From assembly GCA_027009605.1 (NCBI GenBank), contig JALVCY010000048.1:1-17727 (forward strand): a DNA stretch of 17,727 bases, given 5' to 3'. The DNA is from Saprospiraceae bacterium (GTDB lineage: Bacteria > Bacteroidota > Bacteroidia > Chitinophagales > Saprospiraceae). Below the pieces are notes generated by a model that was not told the DNA's origin, ran no database searches, and was given only the letters and a program-made list of their open reading frames with translations. A program made the position numbers and the translations under genes. How positions within the stretch are numbered: the stretch's first letter is position 1; every line of letters starts with the position of its first letter. Positions 8,085 to 14,639 of this stretch are shown piece by piece.

Positions 8085-8177
8085 ATGACAAGACCCAAAT
8101 CTCCCCTGAATGATTCACGTGGGAAACAGCCCGGCCGCCGCAAATTTTGGAAGTCTCCCAAGACTATAAAGCCATAG
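8085..8177 (+). CDS. Doubtful 30-codon basic small ORF
   Basis: ATG at 8085 to TAG at 8175-8177 encodes a 30-residue peptide beginning MTRPKSPLNDSRGKQPGRRK, with about one third Arg/Lys and several prolines. I do not recognise it. There is no convincing promoter, and the stop lies inside a nested hairpin (8145-8216). It could be a real small basic peptide, a gene remnant or chance. Confidence 0.15.
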   Translation: MTRPKSPLNDSRGKQPGRRKFWKSPKTIKP

Positions 8178-8216
8178 AAATAAGCACTTTTCTATGTAGA
8201 AGTCCTACTTCCAAAA
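8145..8216. other. Nested two-stem hairpin in the 7996-8276 gap
   Basis: The outer stem TTTTGGAAGT (8145-8154) pairs perfectly with ACTTCCAAAA (8207-8216). Inside it CATAGAAA (8173-8180) pairs with TTTCTATG (8189-8196) around an 8-base loop. It lies between the convergent 6073 and 8277 genes. It could be a structured RNA or repeat remnant; no long T-tract makes it an obvious terminator. Confidence 0.45.
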
Positions 8217-8276
8217 AATCATTGTGCAAACGGTACGGCTCAGCGATTCAGCGATTAATGAGTCTTGCTCGCAGCT

Positions 8277-8840
8277 CTATTTTTTCTTAACAAATTTAGT
8301 CAAAATAACAATCCGCTGGCCATCAATTTTACCTTCAATATGCTCGGGATTGTCAGCTACTAACGAAATTCGTCGGACGGCTGTGCCCCGTTTGGCGGTA
8401 AAATTTGCCCCTTTTACCTTCAAATCTTGAGTTAAAACAACAGTGTCACCGGCTTCGAGTACGACACCATTGGCATCTACGTGTTTGACACCGGATCCGG
8501 AAAGTGCTTGTGCCCATTCTAAGGTTTCGTCATCCAAAAAGAGCATTTCTAAAAGCTCGTCTGTCCACCCTTCACCTTTTAGTTGGTGTAGCATTCTCCA
8601 AGACAGGACTTGGACAGCAGGTATCGGACTCCACATACTTGCGTTTAGGCATCTCCAGTGATTCGGGTTAATTTTATCCGGGTTTTCGATTTGTTCAATA
8701 CAATTTGCACAAAGATAGGCGTGATCATCGGCATTATCATTGCGTGTGGGCTGAACGGCATATACGGACAGGCCATCAGTTGATTCGCATAATTCGCATT
8801 TAGATTCACTGCGGTTTTGTAATTCTTTTTCGAAGCTCAT
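8277..8840 (-). CDS. PhnA/YjdM-family zinc-ribbon protein
   Basis: The 187-residue cytosolic protein is read from the ATG at 8840 (MSFEKELQNR). In-frame ATGs at 8849 and 8867 exist, but the family normally begins with a short MSxExxLxxR-like stretch followed by the zinc ribbon. Seen: CELC (15-18) and CANC (44-47), a likely zinc-binding pair. A middle helical region is rich in Trp and Leu. The C-terminal PhnA domain contains DANGVVLEAGDTVVLTQDLK, GANFTAKRGT and IDGQRIVILTKFVKKK. The family name comes from the E. coli phosphonate region, but YjdM-type proteins are not established phosphonate hydrolases, so I assign no reaction. It lies downstream of tRNA-Val on the same strand but is separated from it by a terminator. 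Confidence 0.88.
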   Translation of the reverse strand: MSFEKELQNRSESKCELCESTDGLSVYAVQPTRNDNADDHAYLCANCIEQIENPDKINPNHWRCLNASMWSPIPAVQVLSWRMLHQLKGEGWTDELLEMLFLDDETLEWAQALSGSGVKHVDANGVVLEAGDTVVLTQDLKVKGANFTAKRGTAVRRISLVADNPEHIEGKIDGQRIVILTKFVKKK

Positions 8841-8901
8841 TTTTATCATTTTTGAAAGACGCCGCAAGATACGGAGAATTTATTTGCGGTTTGTTGGATA
8901 C

Positions 8902-8930
8902 AAAAAAAGCAACTCAGATGAGTTGCTTTT
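8902..8930 (-). terminator. Intrinsic terminator of tRNA-Val
   Basis: Read on the minus strand, AGCAACTCA (8927-8919) pairs with TGAGTTGCT (8916-8908), followed by a run of seven T (8908-8902). It begins five bases after the tRNA 3' end. The A-rich flank extends the pairing. Confidence 0.85.
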
Positions 8931-8934
8931 CGGG

Positions 8935-9009
8935 TGGGAGATGAGGGATTCGAACCCCCGACCCCCTCGGTGTAAACGAGGTGCTCTGAACCAACTGAGC
9001 TAATCTCCC
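8935..9009 (-). tRNA. tRNA-Val (anticodon UAC)
   Basis: A 75-nt cloverleaf on the minus strand. The acceptor stem GGGAGAT pairs with ATCTCCC, with A as discriminator. The D arm contains AGCTCAGTTGGTTCAGAGC. The anticodon stem CCTCG/CGAGG holds loop TTTACAC with anticodon TAC (valine, GUA codons). The T arm contains GGGTTCGAATCCC. The 3' CCA is not encoded (ACCCG follows), so it is added after transcription. Confidence 0.97.
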
Positions 9010-9021
9010 AAAATAGGACTG

Positions 9022-9052
9022 CAAAGGTAATTTTCTTTTTAATAAGATGCAA
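9022..9052 (-). promoter_or_regulatory. Promoter of tRNA-Val (TTG-N20-TACCTTTG)
   Basis: On the minus strand TTG (9052-9050) is followed after exactly 20 bases by TACCTTTG (9029-9022). This is a full match to the Bacteroidota TTG-N17-23-TAnnTTTG promoter. Transcription would begin a few bases before the mature tRNA 5' end at 9009. Confidence 0.85.
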
Positions 9053-9110
9053 GATTATTTATATAAATTTTGATTTGAGATGTTCCGCAAGTTCTCTAAC
9101 GGAAAGAATT

Positions 9111-9152
9111 GTCGATTAAAAAGTGAGTCTGCTCAGGAAAGCCCACTCGGCC
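9111..9152 (-). repeat. Decayed fragment (D) of the 100-bp interspersed element
   Basis: On the minus strand this reads GAGTGGGCTTTCCTGAGCAG then ACTCA. It aligns with the centre of copy A (GCGTGGACTTTTCGGAGCAG then ACTCA). Neither terminal repeat is recognisable, so it is an old fragment. Confidence 0.55.
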
Positions 9153-9180
9153 AAGAATCAAAGCGATGAAAAAAGTTTTA

Positions 9181-9237
9181 GTAACTGTTTAGGTGCTCCT
9201 ATTTTAAGGCAAAAAATAGGAGCACCTAAACAGTTAC
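9181..9237. repeat. 57-nt perfect hairpin repeat, short copy of the GTAACTGTTTAGG family
   Basis: The 25 bases at 9181-9205 are the exact reverse complement of 9213-9237, separated by the 7-base loop AAGGCAA. The first 40 bases are identical to the left end of the 162-bp element at 5520. A third, truncated relative (GTAACTGTTTAGGTG) is at 9569-9583. The long perfect stem could form a cruciform or a stable RNA hairpin. Confidence 0.9.
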
Positions 9238-9385
9238 AAAACGGTTAAAGTCAAGTATGGGCTAATTTTTCAAGTCAAATCACTGTGATGTTTATCGAAA
9301 AGTAAGGGGCAAAGCCCGACTGCGCCCCCGAAATATATAAATTTATTTTGATACGGCTTATGTTAGCATGGTGGCTTTCCGTAAA

Positions 9386-9407
9386 TCCCGATAGCTAGTT
9401 ATCGGGA
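9386..9407. repeat. Small palindrome TCCCGATA-N6-TATCGGGA
   Basis: TCCCGATA (9386-9393) and TATCGGGA (9400-9407) form a perfect 8-bp stem with loop GCTAGT. A related GATAGTAATCGGGA occurs at 15137-15150. It lies 10 bases before copy A of the 100-bp element. Confidence 0.5.
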
Positions 9408-9417
9408 GTATGGTAAA

Positions 9418-9516
9418 CCAAATAAAATTTTGTTCCGTGCTATAATATCTGGCAGCGTGGACTTTTCGGAGCAGACTCAACTACTGAACAAAATCTACAA
9501 ACAGAATAAAATTTGG
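9418..9516 (+). repeat. 100-bp interspersed element, copy A
   Basis: It begins CCAAATAAAATTTTGTTCCG and ends CAGAATAAAATTTGG. The two ends, read inward, agree at 13 of 17 positions, so they are imperfect terminal inverted repeats. The core is CGTGGACTTTTCGGAG followed by GACTCAAC and TGAACA. Roughly four fifths of its bases match copy C at 11993-12093. It has no coding capacity. Confidence 0.85.
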
Positions 9517-9568
9517 TTAGTCCAATAATCCCCCCTATCCCATTGTTTTTTTGATAAGTCGATAACAT

Positions 9569-9583
9569 GTAACTGTTTAGGTG
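9569..9583 (+). repeat. Truncated GTAACTGTTTAGGTG repeat end
   Basis: Fifteen bases identical to the first fifteen of the repeats at 5520 and 9181; similarity stops there and I find no partner arm. Overall, the 750-base gap 9010-9759 holds the tRNA promoter, fragment D, the 57-nt hairpin, the small palindrome, copy A, this fragment and a candidate promoter, but no gene I can support. Confidence 0.5.
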
Positions 9584-9670
9584 TCTTGTTCAGCACAAAA
9601 ATATGTTGCCCAAAGGAGCATTTTATCATTGCCCAATGGATGGGTAGTTTTTTTTCTCAAGCATTATAAG

Positions 9671-9678
9671 TACCTTTG
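9671..9678 (+). promoter_or_regulatory. Candidate -7 box TACCTTTG for the 9760 gene
   Basis: TACCTTTG is the same -7 box as in the tRNA-Val promoter. It lies about 80 bases before the 9760 start. No TTG occurs at the right distance; a T-run occupies that place. Confidence 0.45.
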
Positions 9679-9759
9679 ACGTTCAGCTATTTGTTTTGTA
9701 GCTACTCAGCTCAAAAGTACACGAGCTAAGTCGTTACGTAGTTATTTACAAAAGAGAAA

Positions 9760-11571
9760 ATGGATCAACCCCGAAATAATAGTATCATCCGATGGACATT
9801 GTTCTTTATACTAGCCATTAATGTCTTAGCATTATTCCACTTGGATTTTTACAAAAGTGCCGTTAGTGGGGGGGATTCCGGTGGTTATTATTCTTATCTG
9901 CCGGCCTATTTTATAGAGCACGATTTTGAGTTTATTCGCCAAATTATAGGTCTGGGAGAAGATTATAGTGGCCAACAAACCGGCCCTTTCGTCAATAAAT
10001 ACACTTGTGGGGTGGCTATTTTGCAAAGCCCGTTTTTTGCGATGGGTCACTTGGCAGCCAAGTTTTTAGGGCAACCACAAGATGGCTATTCTTTGCCGTA
10101 TATTTTGGCTCTTGCCGCAAGCATCTTATTTTATACCTTTTTGGGTTTGGTATTGCTTTCTCAAGTATTAAAAAAATACTTTCGCCCCCAAGTGGTGGCT
10201 ACGGTTTTGATTATTATTGCACTTGCCACTAATCTGTTCTATTTTACCAATATGAACAATCAAATGGCTCATGGATATTTGTTTTTTCTATATGCGCTTT
10301 TGATGTATGTAACGGAAAAATGGTACACCCACCCTACTTGGCTGATGGCTGTACTTATTGGGATGAGTGCCGGGCTCATAACCTTGATTCGTCCTTCGGA
10401 TATTTTAGTTTTGGTTATTCCCATTTTTTATGGCTTGACGAATGGGGCTGCGGTTAAAGAACGTTTTGGTTTTCTTAGGGAGCATTGGCCAAAGATATTA
10501 GTCGCCATGCTGTTTTTTGGATTGATGGCTGTTCCACAGTTACTTTATTGGAAGACGGTGACGGGGGACTGGCTATATTACAGCTACCGCAGTGAAGGGT
10601 TTGACTTTAAGCACCCTCATGTTTGGGGAGGTATAACAGATGGTAAGAATGGCTGGCTCAGATATACACCTGTGATGATTTTTTCATTAATTGGGATTAT
10701 TTTTTTATTCAAGAAGCGGACTTGGTTGTGGCCTATTTTGCTTTTCCTTCCTGCTTATATGTTTGTGGTCTATAGTTGGCATGTTTGGTTTTATATCAAC
10801 TCCTTTGGTTCTCGCCCGATGGTCGGGCCTTATGCCCTATTGGCGATTCCTTTGGGTTATTTTGTCCAGTATGCTTTCGCAAAACCATGGATGAAAGTAG
10901 GTTTTTTAGCGCTGGTCATTTTCTTTTCCGGGTTGAATATATTTCAGACCTATCAAGAATCTTGGGGTGTTTCCCGGACGGAGTTTGCGTCAGATGCCTA
11001 TTATTGGAAGATATTTGGAAAAACCAAAATGGATTATTCCATGCTGGCAACTTTTGACTCCAATGTAAACCAGCCCCGATATACCAAGACTTTGGCTAAT
11101 ATTTATGAAAATAATTTTTCAGATACATCTATCGCACATCTGGATTTTAAAACGTATCATTCTGCACCTGCTGCCTTGCGGCTAAATAATGAGAATGGTA
11201 GAATCATTTTAGTCTCTAAATCTGTTGAAGAATTGGGTGCGCATCCCGGCCAATACTTAAAAATAAGTGGTTGGTTTTATGCCGAACAAGGTGTGTCTTG
11301 GTGGGATGCTGCACTGATGATTGGGTATGTTGAAAAAAATGGGGCTATATCCCGCTGGAGACAAATGTGGATAAATAATAAGATTGCTGCCGATCAGTCT
11401 AAATATAGTCTTTGGAGTAGTCACCCCAAAGTTTGGGGTTATGTTTACTTTTACTATAAAGTGCCAAGCCATGTCAGTCCCCAAGATAAGATTCAACTTT
11501 TGATCCAAAATAATCACCCAAGCATCTTGTTGGTGGATGATTTGAAGGTAGAGTTATGCGAAAAATTATAG
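9760..11571 (+). CDS. GT-C-type membrane glycosyltransferase-like protein
   Basis: The 603-residue protein has about ten membrane segments in residues 11-396 and a soluble C-terminal part (about 425-603). Seen: TM1 (11-30) followed by an external loop with GGDSGGYYSYLPAYF (37-51), where Asp39 is the likely catalytic acid of the GT-C fold. TGPFVNKYTCGVAILQSPFF (74-93) and LIRPSDILVLVIPI (209-222) follow. Family knowledge: such proteins transfer sugars from polyprenyl-phosphate carriers on the periplasmic face to lipids, polysaccharides or proteins. The C-terminal part (Trp/Tyr-rich, with KISGWFYAEQ and LVDDLKVEL) looks like a beta-sandwich carbohydrate-binding module. Substrate unknown. No polysaccharide genes are adjacent; the gene stands alone between copies of interspersed repeats. 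The start at 9760 is the first ATG and gives a correct TM1. Confidence 0.75.
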   Translation: MDQPRNNSIIRWTLFFILAINVLALFHLDFYKSAVSGGDSGGYYSYLPAYFIEHDFEFIRQIIGLGEDYSGQQTGPFVNKYTCGVAILQSPFFAMGHLAAKFLGQPQDGYSLPYILALAASILFYTFLGLVLLSQVLKKYFRPQVVATVLIIIALATNLFYFTNMNNQMAHGYLFFLYALLMYVTEKWYTHPTWLMAVLIGMSAGLITLIRPSDILVLVIPIFYGLTNGAAVKERFGFLREHWPKILVAMLFFGLMAVPQLLYWKTVTGDWLYYSYRSEGFDFKHPHVWGGITDGKNGWLRYTPVMIFSLIGIIFLFKKRTWLWPILLFLPAYMFVVYSWHVWFYINSFGSRPMVGPYALLAIPLGYFVQYAFAKPWMKVGFLALVIFFSGLNIFQTYQESWGVSRTEFASDAYYWKIFGKTKMDYSMLATFDSNVNQPRYTKTLANIYENNFSDTSIAHLDFKTYHSAPAALRLNNENGRIILVSKSVEELGAHPGQYLKISGWFYAEQGVSWWDAALMIGYVEKNGAISRWRQMWINNKIAADQSKYSLWSSHPKVWGYVYFYYKVPSHVSPQDKIQLLIQNNHPSILLVDDLKVELCEKL

Positions 11572-11599
11572 GGGATTTTTCGAGGCAAAATGTGGAGTT

Positions 11600-11638
11600 C
11601 ACAATATGTTCAATTGTTGAGTTCACTCCTAAAAGTAT
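11600..11638 (-). repeat. Fragment (B2) of the 100-bp interspersed element
   Basis: On the minus strand it reads ACTTTTAGGAGTGAACTCAA then CAATTGAACA. It aligns with the core of copy C with 31 of 35 bases identical. Both ends are missing. It starts 29 bases after the 9760 gene stop. Confidence 0.65.
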
Positions 11639-11653
11639 TCTGATGCAAAACCA

Positions 11654-11767
11654 CCAAATTTTATTCTGTTTGGAGATTTTGTTCAATCGCTCAACGCTTG
11701 AACAATGAGTTCACCCCGAAAAGTCGAGAGTAGTGGTTTGCTCTTGAGTCCACAAAATTTTATTTGG
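11654..11767 (-). repeat. 100-bp interspersed element, copy B (inverted)
   Basis: Read on the minus strand the first 15 bases (CCAAATAAAATTTTG) match copies A and C, and the last 31 match copy A at 30 positions. The core GACTTTTCGG is retained. The interior differs more and is about 14 bases longer. The orientation is opposite to copies A and C. Confidence 0.8.
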
Positions 11768-11797
11768 ATTCTTTTTGGTAACTAGTGCGACTGAGCC

Positions 11798-11972
11798 AAG
11801 GTGTCGCCCCGCCGGGGCTTCCTGTCGTGCGATATTGTCTGTTACAAAGGTGTCGCCCCTACGGGGCTGACAATAGAGAAAATAGCCGAAATACATAAGC
11901 CTGAGCCCCATCGGGGCGACATCTTTGTAAAGACTAAAATAGTAGAAATATAGCTCCGTAGGAGCGACACCA
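11798..11972. repeat. Cluster of four REP-like GTGTCGCCCC units
   Basis: Unit 1 (11798-11821) and unit 2 (11846-11870) read GGTGTCGCCCC then GGGGCT on the plus strand. Units 3 (11902-11925) and 4 (11952-11972) carry the same sequence on the minus strand, unit 4 with GCTCC in place of GCCCC. Each unit has a GCCCC/GGGGC mini-stem, and units 1-2 are inverted relative to 3-4, so the cluster can fold on itself. Units spaced 30-57 bases apart suggest REP/BIME-like organisation. No REP-associated transposase is visible here. Confidence 0.8.
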
Positions 11973-11992
11973 CGCTGTACTATGCAATGTAG

Positions 11993-12093
11993 CCAAATAA
12001 AATTTTGTTCCGTGCTTTAATTTCTAGCGGAGTGGACTTTTCGGAGTGGACTCAACAATTGAACAGAATGCCTACATCCGGAATAAGATTTGG
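11993..12093 (+). repeat. 100-bp interspersed element, copy C
   Basis: Its first 24 bases are identical to copy A (CCAAATAAAATTTTGTTCCG then TGCT). The core GTGGACTTTTCGGAG and the end GGAATAAGATTTGG match copy A closely. It has the same orientation as copy A and lies on the other side of the 9760 gene. No clear target-site duplication is seen. Confidence 0.85.
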
Positions 12094-12360
12094 CAACTTT
12101 TTCAGCGATTTCAAAAAACGACCTTTTGGAGCAAGTACAATAGAAAAACGGTCGCATTAGATACGAAGTGTTTATATTTTTCCCCACTATTTGTCACACA
12201 CTCCAAAATATCCAAAAAAAAATAGGCACAAATTGTCGTAGAACGAAATAATACCCGGCATAAAACAGGCACAAACAAGCCCTTTTAAATCACACTTTTT
12301 TAAATATGTAGATCCTTCGTGTTAATCATAATTTAACGTATAGATGTACACAAAATAGAC
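12094..12360. other. AT-rich intergenic stretch without a supported gene
   Basis: I find no convincing gene. A weak CGACC/GGTCG inverted pair (about 12119-12155) is present. The segments AATAGGCACAAA and AAACAGGCACAAA resemble the interior of the 5520-5681 repeat and may be an older, degraded copy. Confidence 0.4.
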
Positions 12361-12391
12361 TTGCTTTTTGAATCGTTTTTCCGTATATTTG
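12361..12391 (+). promoter_or_regulatory. Strong promoter TTG-N20-TATATTTG
   Basis: TTG (12361-12363) is followed after exactly 20 bases by TATATTTG (12384-12391). It has the same geometry as the tRNA-Val promoter. It points at the 23-codon ORF at 12463, giving a leader of about 65 bases. Confidence 0.75.
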
Positions 12392-12398
12392 AAGGGTA

Positions 12399-12427
12399 AA
12401 AAGAGTCTCTAACTCAGCTCTTTTTAT
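12399..12427 (+). other. Leader hairpin AAAAGAG / CTCTTTT
   Basis: AAAAGAG pairs with CTCTTTT around a 12-base loop, at the very start of the transcript expected from the 12361 promoter. The 3' arm ends in a T-tract, so it may act as an attenuator or as 5'-end protection for the small ORF message. Confidence 0.45.
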
Positions 12428-12462
12428 TTGAACACTATCCAACAAACAGAAACACTACTACT

Positions 12463-12534
12463 ATGATTATTCTAACCGTCCTTCTATTTCTTATGCTAGT
12501 TGTACTCAAATATCAGCAGTACACAGAAGCATAA
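12463..12534 (+). CDS. Putative 23-residue single-pass membrane peptide
   Basis: ATG at 12463 to TAA at 12532-12534. The product starts MIILTVLLFLMLVVL and ends with a polar tail KYQQYTEA, so it has one hydrophobic segment of about 15 residues. It is preceded by the best promoter in the window apart from the tRNA's, an A-rich leader with no start upstream, and a hairpin. I do not recognise it. Its size and layout resemble KdpF-like or type I toxin-like small membrane peptides, but there is no kdp operon and I found no perfect antisense promoter. It could also be a chance ORF in a transcript that reads on toward recJ. Confidence 0.45.
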   Translation: MIILTVLLFLMLVVLKYQQYTEA

Positions 12535-12654
12535 TTTTTTTCTCTCCAAATTAAGCTATACAACTTGTGTGTAGTATGTTTTCGTTTCTTTTGGCACGTC
12601 CTGTGCGCACATACGTTTTCGTGTGAATGGCCTTTCTTTTGGATAATCCACTTA

Positions 12655-12662
12655 TAAATTTG
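12655..12662 (+). promoter_or_regulatory. Candidate -7 box TAAATTTG for recJ
   Basis: TAAATTTG matches TAnnTTTG about 100 bases before the recJ start. No TTG lies 17-23 bases upstream. Transcription from the 12361 promoter might also continue into recJ. Confidence 0.3.
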
Positions 12663-12765
12663 GTTATTATTTAGATTAGACTTACCTTCGGCGGTGGGAT
12701 TAGACCGTAATACTTTTTGAGAAGAATAACATCATTCGGATAGAGAAGTGTTAGTCCCGCTTACT

Positions 12766-14502
12766 ATGAAGAAACAATGGAAATACAGACCTGTTGATAC
12801 GCCTGTTATCAATCAGTTGATTGCGGAGCTAGGTGTCAGTGCGACCATCGCTAAGCTGTTATACCTTCGTGGTGTGCAGACTAAGGCACAAGCCGAAAAA
12901 TTTTTCAATCCTTCCTTTGATGACTTACATGATCCATCGCTTTTGAAGGATATGAATCTTGCGATAAAACGCTTGGATCAAGCATTAGAAAATGATGAAC
13001 GCATCCTGCTCTATGGCGATTATGATGTGGATGGTGTCACTTCGGTGAGTTTGCTCTATTCATTTTTAAAGCGTTTTTCTCAAAATGTGGACTTTTATAT
13101 TCCCGATCGCTATAAAGAAGGCTATGGGCTTACCCTGCAAGGGGTCGATTATGCCAAACAGAATAATGTAAAGCTGTTGATTGCCATGGATTGTGGGACA
13201 ACGGCGCATACACAGATTCAGGTTGCCAAGGAAAAAGGGATTGATGTCATTGTGTTGGATCATCACCTTCCGGAAAAAACGTTGCCTCCAACCATTGCTT
13301 TGGTGAATCCCAAGCAAAACGATTGCCCCTACCCTTGTAAGGATTTGAGTGGCTGCGGGGTTACTTTTAAATTTGCGCAAGCCTATGCTGCTCATCAAGG
13401 AATGCCCAAACGAGCATTATTGCCTTTGCTGGATTTTGTGGTAATCAGTATTGCGTGTGACTATGTGCCGATTGTTGGTGAAAATAGAATTTTGGCGACT
13501 TTTGGTTTGCACCAAATAAATCATAATACGCGCGTAGGACTAAAAGCCTTGGTGGCTCGAACCAATTATTCCTATCCGTTTACAATTTCTGACATTGTCT
13601 TTGGTATTGGCCCGTATATTAATGCGGCAGGACGTCTATCTGATGGCAAAGAAGCAGTCCGGTTGCTCCTTGCAGAAGATTGGCTCGTGGCTTCCGAATA
13701 TGCTAATATTTTGCGCAAGCGAAATACACAAAGACGGCTATTCGACCGGGATAATCTGAATGAAGCCATCAAGATTTGGGAATCCAACGAAAACCATGAA
13801 CAGATTCCGATTATCTTTCTTTTTCAAGCGAATTGGCACAAAGGTGTGCTCGGGATTGTGGCGTCCAGAATGGTTAAGCACTATCATAAACCCGCCATCA
13901 TCATGTGCGAGTCTAATGGTGAAATTGTCGGATCGGCACGTTCTACACCAACAATTGATGTCCATCAAATTATCCAACAATCGGAGCACTTGTTTAATTC
14001 ATTCGGTGGGCATCCCAGTGCTGCAGGGTTTAGCATGAGTCCCAAATATCTGGAAGAATTGCACACCAACCTACTTTCGGGCATGGAAAAGGTCTCTATC
14101 GCTAAGCAAACGCCGGTTTTGGATATTGATGCAGAGCTCGAACTCCATGAGATTACTCCTAAGTTTATAGATGATTTGCATAAATTGGCTCCTTTGGGGC
14201 CGGGCAATCCCAATCCGCTTTTTGTCTGCGAAGATGTTGAAGTAGCCGGCCCCATTCGTTTTATTGAGAAAAATAGTATCCGGCTGATGGTGCGCAAAGA
14301 CCATTCTAAGCCGTTTCAAGCAATCGGTTTTCGCAAAGGAGATTTTATTGAGCAAATCAACAGCCAGCGTTTTGCTCTTTGTTTTAAGATTTTGGAGAGT
14401 GTATGGAAAGGAAAAAAACAATTGCAGCTCCAAATAAAAGACATTTTTGAAGGGGATATTTCGGTAGAGCCAACCACTATTTCGTCGGAGACCAATGAGT
14501 AA
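12766..14502 (+). CDS. recJ: Single-stranded-DNA-specific 5'-3' exonuclease RecJ
   Basis: RecJ degrades single-stranded DNA 5' to 3' in recombinational and mismatch repair. From the ATG at 12766 it has 578 residues (MKKQWKYRPV). A GTG six codons upstream (12748) is possible, but family members begin close to the xxxWxxxP stretch. Seen: DHH-family motif I LLYGDYDVDGVTS (82-94, Asp85/87/89), motif II Asp142 in MDCGTT and motif III LDHH (164-167). Asp232 lies in IACDYVP. The DHHA1 domain has NAAGRLSDG (286-294), VGSARST (388-394) and GGHPSAAGFSM (414-424), followed by an OB-fold (about 485-560). All metal-binding residues are present. The gene stands alone on the plus strand. Confidence 0.96.
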   Translation: MKKQWKYRPVDTPVINQLIAELGVSATIAKLLYLRGVQTKAQAEKFFNPSFDDLHDPSLLKDMNLAIKRLDQALENDERILLYGDYDVDGVTSVSLLYSFLKRFSQNVDFYIPDRYKEGYGLTLQGVDYAKQNNVKLLIAMDCGTTAHTQIQVAKEKGIDVIVLDHHLPEKTLPPTIALVNPKQNDCPYPCKDLSGCGVTFKFAQAYAAHQGMPKRALLPLLDFVVISIACDYVPIVGENRILATFGLHQINHNTRVGLKALVARTNYSYPFTISDIVFGIGPYINAAGRLSDGKEAVRLLLAEDWLVASEYANILRKRNTQRRLFDRDNLNEAIKIWESNENHEQIPIIFLFQANWHKGVLGIVASRMVKHYHKPAIIMCESNGEIVGSARSTPTIDVHQIIQQSEHLFNSFGGHPSAAGFSMSPKYLEELHTNLLSGMEKVSIAKQTPVLDIDAELELHEITPKFIDDLHKLAPLGPGNPNPLFVCEDVEVAGPIRFIEKNSIRLMVRKDHSKPFQAIGFRKGDFIEQINSQRFALCFKILESVWKGKKQLQLQIKDIFEGDISVEPTTISSETNE

Positions 14503-14625
14503 GCAGCCTATTGACCTACAGATTACGCTAAATTTGCTACCCAAATATACCATCCCTAACCTACGTAGAATCAGGTATTTATAAAAAAAAACAAGGTAAA
14601 TCATTCTTACAACAATAAAAACACG

Positions 14626-14633
14626 TACTTTTG
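14626..14633 (+). promoter_or_regulatory. -7 box TACTTTTG upstream of a hairpin (small-RNA candidate)
   Basis: TACTTTTG matches TAnnTTTG and lies about 45 bases before the long hairpin at 14677. No TTG is found 17-23 bases upstream. Confidence 0.35.
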
Positions 14634-14639
14634 AGCCGT

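Noticed and set aside
8120..8145. GGGAAACAGCCC resembling a conserved 23S rRNA segment
   Set aside because: Only 12 bases agree with the rRNA motif I remember and the flanks do not follow rRNA; most likely chance.
8000..8276. Possible group II intron or retron remnant
   Set aside because: No domain V hairpin and no reverse transcriptase could be identified on either strand.
12748..12765. GTG start for recJ at 12748
   Set aside because: An ATG six codons later gives a family-like N-terminus; the GTG cannot be excluded but is less likely.
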